Source: an uncultured Prochlorococcus sp. (GTDB lineage: Bacteria > Cyanobacteriota > Cyanobacteriia > PCC-6307 > Cyanobiaceae). From it: a DNA stretch of 64,000 bases. Below the pieces are notes generated by a model. It was not told the DNA's origin. It worked only from the letters and a program-made list of their open reading frames with translations, and did no database searches. Numbering within the stretch: position 1 is the first letter of the stretch; each line of letters starts with the position of its first letter. A program made the position numbers and the translations under genes. The stretch lies in NCBI GenBank assembly GCA_902536545.1, contig CACAXS010000002.1:34624-98623 (forward strand). Direction: 5' to 3'. Of this stretch, positions 20,462-32,366 are shown one piece after another.

Positions 20462-21859
20462 TTGGAAAATTCACACTCGATAAAAAATATTACTAGATCA
20501 ACTACAAGATTAATGTTCTCTTATGGGCTAGGAGATGCAGGCACAGGTTTAGTCGCGACGCAATTTGGTTTTTTTCTGTTCAAGTTCTTTATTTCTGCTG
20601 GTTTACCAGTAATAATTGCAGGTTCATTATTAATGCTGATAAAGATATGGGACGCAGTAAATGATCCTTTAATTGGTTGGTTAAGTGATCGAACTAAATC
20701 AAAATGGGGGCCTAGAATCCCTTGGATGGTAGCAGCATCTGTTCCTCTTGGTTTCTCTTTAGCTGCAATATGGTGGACACCCACTGGTTCCGTGTTAACC
20801 AAGACTATATACTATGCCATAATTTCTATAGTCGTAATGACTGCTTATACGAGTATAAACCTTCCTTTTGCAGCTCTATCTACTGAAATTTCTGAAAAAA
20901 CATCAATAAGAACGAGATTAAACGCCTCTAGATTTACTGGCTCAATAATTGCAGGACTAACTGGTTTAATAATCGCTGGAGTTGTATTAGGTTCTGAAGG
21001 GTCAGCGAATGATGAATATTTTTTAATGGGTAAAATAAGTGGATTTATTGCAGTTGCTGCAACATTAATTTCTTGTTGGGGATTGGCTCCATTTGCAAAA
21101 AAAGCACGAAGGCCTTCAGGGAAAGTGGAAGCTATAACACTTCAATTCAAAAGAATTTTCAGAAATAAAAAATTTCTAAAAATTATTACGCTATATATTC
21201 TTCTCTGGTGCGCCTTACAATTAATGCAAACTGTAGCCTTAATTTATGTAGAAGATGTACTGAATGTACCAACATATATTGCGAAGTGGATACCGATACC
21301 TTTCCAAATAAGCGCTTTAGTGGGTTTACAAATATGGACCAAAGTATCAAATAAACTGAATAGGATTTCAGCTTTAAACTATGGAGCGATGATTTGGATT
21401 CTTTCATGTACGTCAACTTTGTTTTTACCCTCTTTATCAAGGGTTTCAGGTGTTGGGGATAAATTATTTCTAAATTCGGGAAATATAATTTTGTTCATTC
21501 TTTTAATTTTCATAATCTGTCTTATTGGTATTGGAGCTTCAACTGCTTTTCTTATCCCTTGGTCACTACTTCCTGATGCGATAGATGAAGATCCAGAGAA
21601 ACCAGCAGGACTTTATACCGCTTGGATGGTGCTTATTCAGAAGATTGGTATCGCTTTAAGTGTTCAATTATTAGGATTTTTATTGTATTTATCTGGTTAT
21701 CAATCATGCTTGGTTGATCAAGATGGGCAAAATATTATGGGAAAATGCTTCTCAGCACAATTAACTATTAGATTATGTATTGGTTTTATACCCTCAATAT
21801 TGGTAATAATTGGTCTTTTAATCATGAGAAAATGGGATCGAAAATTAATTACAAACTAA
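20462..21859 (+). CDS. glcH: MFS GPH-family sugar:cation symporter; probable glucose transporter GlcH (often annotated melB)
   Basis: YGLGDAGTGLVATQFGFFLFKFF, WDAVNDPLIGWLSDRTKSKWGPRIPW are GPH symporter motifs. GlcH assignment is from knowledge of Prochlorococcus and the glgX neighbourhood. Confidence 0.7.
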   Translation: MENSHSIKNITRSTTRLMFSYGLGDAGTGLVATQFGFFLFKFFISAGLPVIIAGSLLMLIKIWDAVNDPLIGWLSDRTKSKWGPRIPWMVAASVPLGFSLAAIWWTPTGSVLTKTIYYAIISIVVMTAYTSINLPFAALSTEISEKTSIRTRLNASRFTGSIIAGLTGLIIAGVVLGSEGSANDEYFLMGKISGFIAVAATLISCWGLAPFAKKARRPSGKVEAITLQFKRIFRNKKFLKIITLYILLWCALQLMQTVALIYVEDVLNVPTYIAKWIPIPFQISALVGLQIWTKVSNKLNRISALNYGAMIWILSCTSTLFLPSLSRVSGVGDKLFLNSGNIILFILLIFIICLIGIGASTAFLIPWSLLPDAIDEDPEKPAGLYTAWMVLIQKIGIALSVQLLGFLLYLSGYQSCLVDQDGQNIMGKCFSAQLTIRLCIGFIPSILVIIGLLIMRKWDRKLITN

Positions 21860-21868
21860 TATAAAGAT

Positions 21869-22624
21869 ATGTATTATCCTAATTTTTTCAAAAGACTTCT
21901 AAGCAGCTTAATCATTGGCGGGCAAGCAATTAATTTTATCTTTAGAGGTAAAATTTCCAAAAATGATCTCTTTGACCAACTTATGGAGTCAGGTCCTGGA
22001 AGTTTGTTAATTGTACTAATTACAGGAATTGCCGCAGGTACAGTTTTTAATATTCAAGTTGCATCACAACTCACAAGTATGGGGGTTTCAAGTGAAATTG
22101 GAGGTTTATTAGCAGTAGGTATGGCGAGAGAAATGGCTCCCCTTTTAACTGCAACTTTAATGACTGGAAAGGTTGCCACTGCTTATGCTGCTCAATTGGG
22201 CACTATGAAAGTCACAGAACAAATTGAGGCAATAACCATGTTAAGGACTGAACCAGTCCAATATTTAGTAGTCCCAAGGTTACTATCGATGGTAATAATG
22301 TCTCCAATACAGTGTCTTTTGTTTTTATCTGTAGCTTTATGGAGCGGACAAATTTGGAGCACAATTTTTTATAAAGTTCCTCCAATAGTTTTTTGGACAT
22401 CTGTAAGATCAGGTAATGTGAGTTTAACCAGTACAGACTTAACTTCAATGTTAATAAAATCTGTAGTGTTCGGATTACTTATTTCAATCATTGCTTGTGG
22501 TTATGGACTCACAACTAAAGGTGGTCCAAAAGAAGTTGGAACAAGTACAACAGGCGCAGTTGTAATGACTCTCGTTACTGTATCTTTAATGGATGTATTT
22601 CTAACACAAATTTTATTTGGATGA
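21869..22624 (+). CDS. ABC transporter permease, MlaE/Ycf63 family
   Basis: MESGPGSLLIVLITGIAAGTVFNIQVASQL, LAVGMAREMAPLLTATLMTGKVATAYAAQLGTMKVTEQIEA. Confidence 0.92.
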   Translation: MYYPNFFKRLLSSLIIGGQAINFIFRGKISKNDLFDQLMESGPGSLLIVLITGIAAGTVFNIQVASQLTSMGVSSEIGGLLAVGMAREMAPLLTATLMTGKVATAYAAQLGTMKVTEQIEAITMLRTEPVQYLVVPRLLSMVIMSPIQCLLFLSVALWSGQIWSTIFYKVPPIVFWTSVRSGNVSLTSTDLTSMLIKSVVFGLLISIIACGYGLTTKGGPKEVGTSTTGAVVMTLVTVSLMDVFLTQILFG

Positions 22625-23033
22625 TCCTATGTTTTACACTAAACCCAAAAAAGAGGAACCAGTAATAATATCTCCATCATTTCAGTTGCCAATCATTCTA
22701 ATAGTATCTAGTTTTATGCTTTTGTTTTTGAATATTGGTTCTTTGCCAACAATAGTTTTTGCTTCTTTTAGCTTTTTTTTATTACTTCAGTCGTTCACCT
22801 TAAGAATAAAAATAACAAATGATGATTTTATCGTTTTACAATTAGGGAAAGAGATTAGAACTTTCCCCTTCAAGAACTGGATATCATGGAAATTCTTTTT
22901 CCCTATAATCCCAGGTATTTTTTATTTTAGAGAAAAGTCCAGTCCTCATTTATTACCAATTTTATTTAATCCAAAGCAATTAAAAGATGAGCTCATAAAA
23001 AAAGTTGACTCCCTTGAAATTAAAAACTCTTAA
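22617..23033 (+). CDS. DUF3119 family membrane protein
   Basis: Two N-terminal TMs, KIWNWISWKFFFPIIPGIFYFRE-like region; overlaps mlaE-like ORF by 8 nt. Family call from memory. Confidence 0.7.
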   Translation: MDDPMFYTKPKKEEPVIISPSFQLPIILIVSSFMLLFLNIGSLPTIVFASFSFFLLLQSFTLRIKITNDDFIVLQLGKEIRTFPFKNWISWKFFFPIIPGIFYFREKSSPHLLPILFNPKQLKDELIKKVDSLEIKNS

Positions 23034-23068
23034 AATTCAGACTTTGCCTATTCATCAAAATCATTTAA

Positions 23069-24079
23069 ATGACCAATACAGAAATTTCCGACAATAATCC
23101 TGAAAAGGAATTAATAATAGATAAGTCTATTTCAGATGATAAAACCAAACAAATTAGTAAGAAAAATACAACGCAAAATAAAAAAATTACTGAAAAAAAC
23201 GGCAAATCAACAAAATCTTTTGATGAAATTTCTAATGAAATTTTTAGAGATCTCGTTTCAAAAAAAGACTCTTTAGTTAAAGAAATAAAAGAGTTAGAAA
23301 CAAAAAAAAATGAAATAGAAAAAGATATTGAGTCAAATTTTAAAGGACAGTCAGATAATATTGCTAAAAGAGTGAAAGGCTTTCAAGAGTACTTAACAGG
23401 AGCTTTGCAGAATCTTTCACAAAACGTAGAGAAACTTGAATTAGTTTCTCAACCAATAATCGTTAAGCCTTCTCCCCTTGATGAGAAAAATCAAGACGTT
23501 AGCACAAATAATGTAGTTAATGTTCCCGCTCTTTCTGAAACATTTAAACCAGATGAAAAGATTATAAAAAGTTGCTTTTTAAGTTTTACTGAACAACCTG
23601 ACTTTTATGCAGAACCTTGGAAATTAAGACGGAGTCTTGATTCATCAGATATAGAAATTATGGATGATTGGTTCTTTAACATGGGAGGAAGAGGTTCTCT
23701 TGAAAGTAGAGGGTCTCGACAAAAAAATGCCTTGTTATCAGCGGGTTTAATATCTATTCTTGGCGAATTATATGGAGAACAGTTTCAAACTCTTATTTTA
23801 GCTTCTCAGCCTGAACGATTAGGTGAATGGAGAAGAATTCTTCAAGATTCACTTGGTCTCACAAGGGATGACTTTGGACCTAATAGTGGGATTGTTCTTT
23901 TTGAAAGGCCTGAAGGTGTCATCGAGAGAGCTGATAGATTAGAAGCGAATGAAGAATTGCCATTTATTATTATTGATGCATCAGAAACCTCTGTTGAAAT
24001 TCCAATACTTCAATTCCCATTATGGGTTGCATTTGCTGGTTCAGATAATGAAATTTACGATGATCTTGAACTAAGCTAA
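23069..24079 (+). CDS. DUF3086 family protein
   Basis: Coiled-coil N-terminus, then [58 protein letters not shown]. Confidence 0.75.
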   Translation: MTNTEISDNNPEKELIIDKSISDDKTKQISKKNTTQNKKITEKNGKSTKSFDEISNEIFRDLVSKKDSLVKEIKELETKKNEIEKDIESNFKGQSDNIAKRVKGFQEYLTGALQNLSQNVEKLELVSQPIIVKPSPLDEKNQDVSTNNVVNVPALSETFKPDEKIIKSCFLSFTEQPDFYAEPWKLRRSLDSSDIEIMDDWFFNMGGRGSLESRGSRQKNALLSAGLISILGELYGEQFQTLILASQPERLGEWRRILQDSLGLTRDDFGPNSGIVLFERPEGVIERADRLEANEELPFIIIDASETSVEIPILQFPLWVAFAGSDNEIYDDLELS

Positions 24080-24084
24080 GCCTT

Positions 24085-24678
24085 ATGAATATCTTTATAA
24101 TTTTCCTAAGTTATCTTTTAGGATCACTTCCTACAGGTTTTTTAATTGGAAAATATCTAAAAAATATAGATCTAAGAACTCTAGGTTCTGGATCTACAGG
24201 TGCCACAAATGTCTTAAGAAATGTTGGGAAATGGCCAGCACTTTTTGTATTTATCATTGACGTTGGGAAAGGCCTTATTGCAGTAAAAATTGCTCAATAT
24301 TACACTGATCAAGGATTAATAGAAGTTATAGCAGGGATATCCGCTATCTCAGGACATATTTGGCCAATATGGCTTAGAGGTAAAGGAGGAAAAGCTGTCG
24401 CAACTGGATTAGGTATGTTTTTAGCTCTTTCTTGGAAAGTTGGACTCGCATCTCTTGGTATTTTTTTAATAGTCCTAACAAAAACTAAATTTGTTTCTTT
24501 ATCCAGTATTTCAGCTGCAATCTTACTTCCTATTTTTATGTTTTTTTACCTAGGTAAATACATACACTCATATTTTTTTATAAGTTTAATTGTGGGATTG
24601 TTAGTAATCTGGAAACATAGAACAAACATTACAAGATTGCTCAAGGGAGAAGAATCCAAAATTAATCAGAATCAATAG
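24085..24678 (+). CDS. plsY: Glycerol-3-phosphate acyltransferase PlsY
   Basis: [55 protein letters not shown]. Confidence 0.95.
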   Translation: MNIFIIFLSYLLGSLPTGFLIGKYLKNIDLRTLGSGSTGATNVLRNVGKWPALFVFIIDVGKGLIAVKIAQYYTDQGLIEVIAGISAISGHIWPIWLRGKGGKAVATGLGMFLALSWKVGLASLGIFLIVLTKTKFVSLSSISAAILLPIFMFFYLGKYIHSYFFISLIVGLLVIWKHRTNITRLLKGEESKINQNQ

Positions 24679-25390
24679 ATTTAAATATTTCTATTAGAGC
24701 TTTATTAGGATCTATAGCTTTTGATATTGATCTACCAATAACTAACTTAGAAGCGCCATTATATATAGCTTCATGTGGAGTCATAATTCTATTTTGATCA
24801 TCTTTATTATCAATATTTAATCTGATGCCTGGTGTAATAAGTTCAAAATTATCCTTATAAATAGATCTCAAAATTTTCACCTCCCAAGGGGAACATACAC
24901 ATCCATCTAATCCGGCATCAAAAGACAATTTTGCAAGTCTCAATACATTTTCTTCAATTGAATTATTTCTGTCAAGATCAGTTTGAAAATCTTTAAGAGA
25001 AAAGCTTGTTAAAATAGTTATTCCTACAACAAATGGAGGTTTAACACTGACTGAGGTGGCTCCTTCTAAAGATGCTTTCTTCGAATCCTTAAGAGCTTTT
25101 AGACCTGATGAAGCATGAATAGAAATTATATCAACCCCTAATTTTGAAACTTGGAAACATGCTGCTCGCATGGTATTTGGAATATCATGAAATTTTAAGT
25201 CTAAAAAAATTTTTTTATTTAAACTTTTTAATATTTCAATAACTCTTGGACCTTCCCTAACAAAAAGCTCTAAACCAACTTTCACCCACTTAATATTAGG
25301 ACATTTTTCCAGAAGTAATTTTGCTTGACTAACATCTAATCCATCAATTGCCAATATTATTTTATCTTCTGAGTTAAATCTTTTATTCAT
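24662..25390 (-). CDS. pyrF: Orotidine 5'-phosphate decarboxylase
   Basis: [27 protein letters not shown]. Confidence 0.95.
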   Translation of the reverse strand: MNKRFNSEDKIILAIDGLDVSQAKLLLEKCPNIKWVKVGLELFVREGPRVIEILKSLNKKIFLDLKFHDIPNTMRAACFQVSKLGVDIISIHASSGLKALKDSKKASLEGATSVSVKPPFVVGITILTSFSLKDFQTDLDRNNSIEENVLRLAKLSFDAGLDGCVCSPWEVKILRSIYKDNFELITPGIRLNIDNKDDQNRIMTPHEAIYNGASKLVIGRSISKAIDPNKALIEIFKSIDSD

Positions 25391-25396
25391 CAGTTT

Positions 25397-26635
25397 TCAG
25401 TTTTCAAACCTCTTAATTATTTTTTTTCCAATTTGCAAAATTTTTCCTTCCAAATCCTTTTTTGAATTAAAAACTAAATCAGGATTTGTTAGTTTCTGAC
25501 TATCAATTTTTACACTCCCACCTTTAATAGATCTTTTGGATTCGCTGCTAGATTTGAAAAGTTTTAGAGCACTTAACAAGTAAAAAAACTTTACTGGAAA
25601 AACTACTTCTTTTAAAGAAATCTCCGGAATTTCTCCAACTTTTTCTTTGTGTCCAAGGAATAATTTTTCGCAGTTTGATTGCACCTTTAATGCTTCTTCA
25701 GCCCCATGGAATAAAGCAGTAACTTCTAAAGCCATTCTTCTCTGTAATTCACGAGGATTTGAGTTTTCAAGAAAATTTAAATCTAATTCAGTAAGTAATT
25801 CAAAATAGGTAGGTATTATATTATCTGGTACTTTTTCTAATTTTGAATACATTGAAAGAGCATCTTCAGTCAAACCGACGGTATTAAATTCAGATTTACT
25901 CATCTTCTTAATTCCATCTAAACCTGTCAAAATTGGCAACAGAACACCAAATTGAGGGTCTTGTTTAAAATGCCTTTGAAGATCTCTTCCTATTGCAATA
26001 TTAAATTTCTGATCTGTGCCTCCAAGCTCAATATCTGATTGAACAACTACCGAATCGTAACCTTGTAATAATGGATATAAGAATTCATGCAAAGCAATTG
26101 GAACTTGCGAAATGTACCTTTTATTAAATTCCTCCTTAGCTAGCATTTGACTAACTGTTGCACTCCCCATTAATTCAATTATCGAATTAAGATTTAATCC
26201 TTTTAACCATTCACTGTTATATCTAATTTCTATTCTATCTTTTGAATCAAAATCTAAAATAGATTCATTAGCTGGCTTTCCCATCCCTAGTTGGGTTAAG
26301 TATGTTTTTGCATTATCCTTAACTTGTTTTTCCGATAACTGAACTCTTGTTTTGTTTTTTCCGGTTGGGTCTCCAATTTGAGCAGTAAAATCCCCAATAA
26401 TTAGAACTGCGATATGTCCATTATCTTGGAATGCCCTAAGTTTTTTAAACAATATGCTGTGCCCAATATGAATATCTGTTCCAGTTGGATCGATCCCGAG
26501 TTTAACCCTTAATTTTTTATTATTTTTTTTTGCATTATCAATAATCTCCGAAAAGGTTTGATCTGTTCCCTTAATTGGAAAATATTCTTCTATTCCTCTT
26601 GCCAGCCATGATGGCAATATAAAATTATCTGACAT
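25397..26635 (-). CDS. tyrS: Tyrosyl-tRNA synthetase
   Basis: [17 protein letters not shown] (HIGH), [20 protein letters not shown]. Confidence 0.96.
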   Translation of the reverse strand: MSDNFILPSWLARGIEEYFPIKGTDQTFSEIIDNAKKNNKKLRVKLGIDPTGTDIHIGHSILFKKLRAFQDNGHIAVLIIGDFTAQIGDPTGKNKTRVQLSEKQVKDNAKTYLTQLGMGKPANESILDFDSKDRIEIRYNSEWLKGLNLNSIIELMGSATVSQMLAKEEFNKRYISQVPIALHEFLYPLLQGYDSVVVQSDIELGGTDQKFNIAIGRDLQRHFKQDPQFGVLLPILTGLDGIKKMSKSEFNTVGLTEDALSMYSKLEKVPDNIIPTYFELLTELDLNFLENSNPRELQRRMALEVTALFHGAEEALKVQSNCEKLFLGHKEKVGEIPEISLKEVVFPVKFFYLLSALKLFKSSSESKRSIKGGSVKIDSQKLTNPDLVFNSKKDLEGKILQIGKKIIKRFEN

Positions 26636-26654
26636 GAAGCTTTAATAGTTAAAT

Positions 26655-26999
26655 TTAAGAAGTTTTATCAAGTTCATCCTTCATTCTTATCAAAGTTTTA
26701 TTCATTTGGTCGAACATTTGATCAGGAGTAATCCCAAATTGACTTAACTGTGTCTTTAATTGTTCTACTGTCATTTTTGCTTGAAAATCTTCAGACAATT
26801 CAAATCTCTTCATAAAAACCTTATAACGATCCATAAGAGATTCCATTTTTTTTATAAACATTTTTTTTCCTTCTCTGTCAAATTTTCCATAATCAGAACC
26901 AAGTTTCATAAGTTCTTGGTAATCTGTAAAAAGCTTTTTAGCTTCTTCTTGAACAATGTCTGACTCAAAAAATCCCATTTCTATTTTTTTACTTCGCAA
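26655..26999 (-). CDS. DUF1825 family cyanobacterial protein
   Basis: MGFFESDIVQEEAKKLFTDYQELMKLGSDYGKFDREGKK. Confidence 0.8.
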   Translation of the reverse strand: MRSKKIEMGFFESDIVQEEAKKLFTDYQELMKLGSDYGKFDREGKKMFIKKMESLMDRYKVFMKRFELSEDFQAKMTVEQLKTQLSQFGITPDQMFDQMNKTLIRMKDELDKTS

Positions 27000-27129
27000 G
27001 AATAAGGCTCAATTACAAGATAACAAGAATCTTTTAAATTGATTAGAAGATTAATAAATTTTAGTTTATAAATAATTCTTTGATTTATATTTTTTCAGAA
27101 CTAAATTTAGTAGACATGTTCCATAAATA

Positions 27130-27741
27130 TTGAAAAAATTTAATGTGAATAATATTTCAAACCAAAATAGACAATTTGAATTATTTGGTTCAAATGTAAA
27201 TACATCTATTAATCTTCAACACTCAAATAATCTAAAAATCAAAAGCAAAATCCTAACTGAATGGAGAAATAGAGTATATAATCACCAATTCAAAATTTCA
27301 AAAGATACTCACAATAAAAATATGCACCAAACAAGTCTTTCAATAAATACAATTTCCAATGAAAGAAAAATTGATCCGTTTTCCCTGCAGCCATTATCAT
27401 TGAACTTTTGGAGAACCAATCAATATATACACAATGGTCCAGCATTGTATTTTGTAATTGACTCGATGGAGAGTTCAAAAATAATCCTTTATATAGGAGA
27501 AACAAATTCAGCAAATAAAAGATGGAAGGGAGAACATGACTGTAAAAATTACCTCATGAACTATAAAGAAGCTCTAGCTCATAACAAACTCTCAAGTCAC
27601 CAAGATATTCGTTTCTTCTTAGATGTACCTAAAGAAGTAAGATTAAGACGTAAATTAGAACAGCAACTGATATATTTATGGTTACCACCTTTTAATAAAG
27701 AAACTCGAGATAGGTGGGCAACTACTTTCACAAACAACTAA
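27130..27741 (+). CDS. GIY-YIG nuclease-like protein
   Basis: GPALYFVIDS...IILYIGETNSANKRWKGEHDCKNYL resembles GIY-YIG; C-terminal QLIYLWLPPFNKETRDRW. Confidence 0.7.
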   Translation: MKKFNVNNISNQNRQFELFGSNVNTSINLQHSNNLKIKSKILTEWRNRVYNHQFKISKDTHNKNMHQTSLSINTISNERKIDPFSLQPLSLNFWRTNQYIHNGPALYFVIDSMESSKIILYIGETNSANKRWKGEHDCKNYLMNYKEALAHNKLSSHQDIRFFLDVPKEVRLRRKLEQQLIYLWLPPFNKETRDRWATTFTNN

Positions 27742-27765
27742 AAGTTAATTAAATCCATTTTACAA

Positions 27766-29238
27766 ATGCAATTTTCCACATTCCAAAAAAATCTAGATAA
27801 CTGGCAAGGGACTTCATTAATTTTTGGAGTTTTAGAGGAAGAAGTTGCAAGCCAACTTGAAAAAATAAAATTTGCTATTGACCCAAAATTATTACTAAAA
27901 AAAGTTACTCAAAAAAAATTTAAAGGAGAAAAAGGAAAAACTTTAAGCTTTGAATTTTTAGATCAAAAATTAGAAACTTTAACCATAGTTGGTCTTGGCA
28001 AATCAAAAGAAGTAAATAAAAGTGATATAGAAAACTCTATAGGAAATCTAGTTAGGAAAACTGTTGATAAAAATGAAAAAATCAGCATCTTGCTACCTTG
28101 GGAATTAATAAATTCACAATTAGAAATAAATCAATTAGCAGAGTCAGCAAGATTATCTGCCTATAAGGACAATAGATTCAATAAGAAAAAAGATGAAAAG
28201 GAAGTTCTTAGAGAAATTGAATTTTTGAATTTAAAAAAATTTGAGAATATTAGCTTTGAAGAGACAGCACAAATATGTGAAGGTGTAGAACTTGCTAGAA
28301 GACTTGTAGCAGCCCCTCCAAATAGTCTTACGCCTCAGGAAATGTCTATACAAGCTTCTCAAATAGCTAAAGATCATGGTCTAGAAGTAAAAATTTTAGA
28401 GGCAAAAGATTGTGAAGATTTAGGAATGGGTGCATATTTAGCTGTAGCAAAAGGTTCTGATCTAGATCCTAAATTTATACACCTTACTTTAAAGTCAGAG
28501 GGGCCTATAAAAGAAAAGATTGCGCTTGTTGGGAAAGGTTTAACCTTTGATTCAGGAGGATACAATCTGAAAGTAGGAGCCTCTCAAATTGAAATGATGA
28601 AATATGATATGGGCGGAAGCGCTGCTGTTTTAGGAGCAGCAAAAGCACTTGGAGCAATAAAACCAAAGGGACTAGAAATTCATTTTATTGTGGCATCTTG
28701 CGAAAACATGATAAATGGATCTGCAGTTCATCCAGGAGATGTAGTGATGGCATCTAATGGTAAGACAATTGAAATAAATAACACTGATGCAGAGGGTAGA
28801 CTCACATTAGCTGATGCTTTAACTTACGCATCCAATTTAAAACCGGATTCAATAATAGATCTCGCAACTTTAACAGGAGCTATTGTTGTTGCATTAGGGA
28901 ATGATGTAGCTGGATTCTGGAGCAATAATGATGATCTAGCAAATGACCTAAAAGCTGCATCAGCCCAATCTGGAGAAGAATTATGGCAAATGCCTTTACA
29001 AAAATCTTATAAAGAAGGGTTAAAGTCTCATATAGCTGACATGAAAAATACAGGTCCTAGAGCTGGTGGGTCAATAACTGCTGCTTTGTTTTTAGAGGAA
29101 TTCTTTGATACAGATATTAAATGGGCTCATATTGATATTGCAGGGACTTGTTGGACTGATAAGAATAAGGGAATTAACCCATCAGGTGCAACCGGTTTTG
29201 GAGTTAAGACTCTTGTTCAATGGATTCAAAATAAATAA
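27766..29238 (+). CDS. pepA: Leucyl aminopeptidase
   Basis: [28 protein letters not shown] (M17 signature). Confidence 0.97.
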   Translation: MQFSTFQKNLDNWQGTSLIFGVLEEEVASQLEKIKFAIDPKLLLKKVTQKKFKGEKGKTLSFEFLDQKLETLTIVGLGKSKEVNKSDIENSIGNLVRKTVDKNEKISILLPWELINSQLEINQLAESARLSAYKDNRFNKKKDEKEVLREIEFLNLKKFENISFEETAQICEGVELARRLVAAPPNSLTPQEMSIQASQIAKDHGLEVKILEAKDCEDLGMGAYLAVAKGSDLDPKFIHLTLKSEGPIKEKIALVGKGLTFDSGGYNLKVGASQIEMMKYDMGGSAAVLGAAKALGAIKPKGLEIHFIVASCENMINGSAVHPGDVVMASNGKTIEINNTDAEGRLTLADALTYASNLKPDSIIDLATLTGAIVVALGNDVAGFWSNNDDLANDLKAASAQSGEELWQMPLQKSYKEGLKSHIADMKNTGPRAGGSITAALFLEEFFDTDIKWAHIDIAGTCWTDKNKGINPSGATGFGVKTLVQWIQNK

Positions 29239-29249
29239 ATATATTTAAA

Positions 29250-29852
29250 TCATTCATCCCAAAGATTATTTGATCTAGCGTTATCACCCCATAATTTATC
29301 CAACCTCTGATCTCTCCCACATGAGAATCTATAGAACTTATATTTTAATTCATTTCTCTCAGCAAAATCCTGATGATATTCTTCGGCCAACCAAAATTTA
29401 CCTTTTGATTTTAGTTCTACAGATATTTTTTCTAATGGCACACGCAATTCATTAGAGGCGGAAACAATTGCATTTATGCCATTACCTTCCTCAGTTGCAT
29501 CTTTGAAAAAGATCACTGGCTTATAAGAATCTCCACGATCACAAAATTGACCCTTGCCGTCCAGAGGATCAATATTTCTAAAATAGAGCCTAAGGATTTC
29601 GGGTAAAGTTACCAACTTGGAATCATAGCTCACCAAAACCACTTCCTGATGTCCTTCATGATTTTCATATGTAGGATTTTGTAAATCTCCACCTGAATAG
29701 CCACTTTGTACATAATTTATCCCCTTTAATGACTCTAAATCATGTTCTAAACACCAAAAACAACCTCCTCCAAGAATCAATTCCTCTGCAAAAGCGTTTA
29801 AAGGGTTAATTAATATTGAAAGAGTAATTATTAAAAGAAAGAAATATTTCAT
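29250..29852 (-). CDS. msrA: Peptide methionine sulfoxide reductase MsrA with N-terminal signal-like segment
   Basis: LILGGGCFWCLEHDLESLKG, YSGGDLQNPTYENHEGHQEVV; start MKYFFLLIITLSILINPLNAFA. Confidence 0.93.
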   Translation of the reverse strand: MKYFFLLIITLSILINPLNAFAEELILGGGCFWCLEHDLESLKGINYVQSGYSGGDLQNPTYENHEGHQEVVLVSYDSKLVTLPEILRLYFRNIDPLDGKGQFCDRGDSYKPVIFFKDATEEGNGINAIVSASNELRVPLEKISVELKSKGKFWLAEEYHQDFAERNELKYKFYRFSCGRDQRLDKLWGDNARSNNLWDE

Positions 29853-29868
29853 TTTTTTATTATAAAGT

Positions 29869-31047
29869 TCAAATTATAGAAGTAATAATCTCTTTAGCAG
29901 CTCTATGGACTACGCCCTTTTCTCCTAATTCTTTTTTTAAAAAAGCATAACCTTTTTTGATTTTTATATTTTCTGACTTCCCCTCAAGAATCCTACAAGA
30001 TTTATAGAAAATTTTCTCTTCATCAAACTCATTTTGTACAAACTCAGGGATAATAAATTTGTTTACTAACAAATTTACAGGGGAAATAAATTTTACTTTG
30101 AAATTGAGAATTTTTTTTGCAATAAAAGCAGTAACCCTACTTACTCTATAACCCACAATCTGTGGAATTCCATATAAAGCTAATTCCATATTAACTGTCC
30201 CAGATTTACAAAGAGCAATTTTAGTGAGGGAATAAATGTAAGGCTTTAATTTTGAACTATCTTTTTGAGAAATCACAAGTCCTTTAACTTGATATTTTCT
30301 AAAGGCTTTTTTGAATATTTCATCAAAAGCATCCCTACAGGATGGAATATAGACAACCAAACTTGGATATTTTTGTTGCAATTTTTTAGCCGCCCTCATA
30401 AAAGTAGGTAATATATATCGCAATTCTTGAGGTCTTGATGCGGGCATTAAAAGTATAATGTTTTGATCTGAGCGAAGGTTTAAAATAGTTCTAGCATCCT
30501 TCTTAAGAGGAAGTTTTTTTGTTAAATCAATCATTGGATGTCCAACCCAAAAAACATTTCCGCCCCTCTTTTTGTAAAATGCTGCTTCTTTCTTGAAAAT
30601 TGCAAAAATCTTATCAGAAAACTTTATTAGATTTGTTGTAGTATTATTGCCAACCCTCCAAGCCCACTCTTGAGGAGCAATATAGTAAAAAATTGGAATT
30701 GTAGTCTTCGATCTTTTTAATTGAGTACCAATTTTTATATTGGGTCCCATGTAGTCAATCAAAATTAAGCAATCAGGAGGATATTTTTTTAGTAATTTGT
30801 AGAACCTTTTTTGAATTATTAATGTTGGTACAATAAGAGGTAAAGCTTCCCAAATTCCTATTGCACTAATTGATGTAGTATCTTGAAGAATTTTTACACC
30901 TTCTTTCTTCATCCTTTCCCCGCCTAATCCGCAAATTTCTAAATCTATAGATTTTTTTTTAGCTTCATCTAATAATGCTTTTGATAACAAACTTCCGTGC
31001 AAATCTCCAGAGACTTCTCCAGTACTTATAAATATCTTTTTATTCAT
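29869..31047 (-). CDS. lpxB: Lipid-A-disaccharide synthase
   Basis: ISTGEVSGDLHGSLL, WVGHPMID, LMPASRPQEL, CKSGTVNMELALYGIPQIVGYR. Confidence 0.94.
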   Translation of the reverse strand: MNKKIFISTGEVSGDLHGSLLSKALLDEAKKKSIDLEICGLGGERMKKEGVKILQDTTSISAIGIWEALPLIVPTLIIQKRFYKLLKKYPPDCLILIDYMGPNIKIGTQLKRSKTTIPIFYYIAPQEWAWRVGNNTTTNLIKFSDKIFAIFKKEAAFYKKRGGNVFWVGHPMIDLTKKLPLKKDARTILNLRSDQNIILLMPASRPQELRYILPTFMRAAKKLQQKYPSLVVYIPSCRDAFDEIFKKAFRKYQVKGLVISQKDSSKLKPYIYSLTKIALCKSGTVNMELALYGIPQIVGYRVSRVTAFIAKKILNFKVKFISPVNLLVNKFIIPEFVQNEFDEEKIFYKSCRILEGKSENIKIKKGYAFLKKELGEKGVVHRAAKEIITSII

Positions 31048-31898
31048 ACATTCACAACAGGCATTGGTCCTCGTCTTTCTTTAGATATTGACTCTTTTAA
31101 AAAACTACATAATCTTGAAGATGAAATATCTAATTTTCCTTTTATTACTTTTTCTAATGAATTTGAAATCGCATCATTAGATTTAAAAAGTGTATTCCAA
31201 GTACTTTGAAGTAATTTTAAGTCAAAATCTTTATTTTCCATTAAACCACTTCTCTTAATTCCAATTCTATTTAAACCTCTCAATCTTCCTGGATGCCCTT
31301 CGGCCAAACAAAAAGGAGGTACATCTCTATCTACTCTAGTCATCCCGCCAATCATTGCTAAATATCCGATATGTACGAACTGATGAATACCTAAACAACC
31401 GCCAATAATAGCTTTATCTTCAATCTTTACATGGCCTGCAACTTGAACACTATTTGATAAAACTATCCTATTACCAAGTTCACAATTATGGCCGATATGA
31501 GTGTAAGCCATCAACAAATTATTATTTCCAATAATTGTTTTTTCTCCTTCATCAGTTGCCTTATTAATAGTTACACATTCTCTGAAAGTATTATTATCTC
31601 CAATAATTACTTCAGTATGGGCACCTTTATATTTAAGGTCCTGGGGATCAAGACCTATAAAAACACTTGGGAAAACTTTATTATTAATACCAATTTGAGT
31701 TCTTCCTGAAATAACAGCATTCACTCCTATTTCAGTTCCTTTTCCGATAATCACATCAGGACCGATAATAGCTCCTTGAGAGACAATAACCCCATCATGT
31801 AATTCGGCACTTGGATCAACAAAAGCATTTGGGTGAACTTTAACTCCACTAAAGCTTGAATTTAATTCAGTATTTTTATGATCCATATCCCTAATCAA
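31044..31898 (-). CDS. lpxA: UDP-N-acetylglucosamine acyltransferase
   Basis: Left-handed beta-helix hexapeptides; [37 protein letters not shown]. Confidence 0.95.
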   Translation of the reverse strand: MIRDMDHKNTELNSSFSGVKVHPNAFVDPSAELHDGVIVSQGAIIGPDVIIGKGTEIGVNAVISGRTQIGINNKVFPSVFIGLDPQDLKYKGAHTEVIIGDNNTFRECVTINKATDEGEKTIIGNNNLLMAYTHIGHNCELGNRIVLSNSVQVAGHVKIEDKAIIGGCLGIHQFVHIGYLAMIGGMTRVDRDVPPFCLAEGHPGRLRGLNRIGIKRSGLMENKDFDLKLLQSTWNTLFKSNDAISNSLEKVIKGKLDISSSRLCSFLKESISKERRGPMPVVNV

Positions 31899-32349
31899 CT
31901 AATGAAAACATTAATTCTCCAGCACAAACCAACTTCCCATCAACGTGAGCCTCACCTTTAACCTTCCCAAATCTTTGTCTTTTAATAGACAATAACTCAC
32001 AAGAAATTATCAATTGATCTCCTGGCACAACTGGTTTTCTGAATTTAACATTATTGATTCCAGCAAAGACGAAAAGACCTTTAGGAAGATCAGGCATTTG
32101 CGTTACTATTATTCCACCAACTTGAGCCATTGATTCAACAATAAGAACGCCAGGCATTAAGGGTCTCTCAGGAAAATGTCCCTGAAATTGAGGCTCATTT
32201 ATAGTTACATTTTTTATCGCAACCGCTTTTGCTCCCGGAATATGCTCTATTACTTTGTCCACAAGAGCGAAAGGATATCTATGAGGTAATAAACCTAGTA
32301 TTTGCTCAGAGGAAAGTTGATTATTTTCACTGGATAATTTCTTTTCCAA
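31891..32349 (-). CDS. fabZ: 3-hydroxyacyl-ACP dehydratase FabZ
   Basis: [42 protein letters not shown]. Confidence 0.97.
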   Translation of the reverse strand: MEKKLSSENNQLSSEQILGLLPHRYPFALVDKVIEHIPGAKAVAIKNVTINEPQFQGHFPERPLMPGVLIVESMAQVGGIIVTQMPDLPKGLFVFAGINNVKFRKPVVPGDQLIISCELLSIKRQRFGKVKGEAHVDGKLVCAGELMFSLVD

Positions 32350-32366
32350 AACAATTAAAGATAAAG

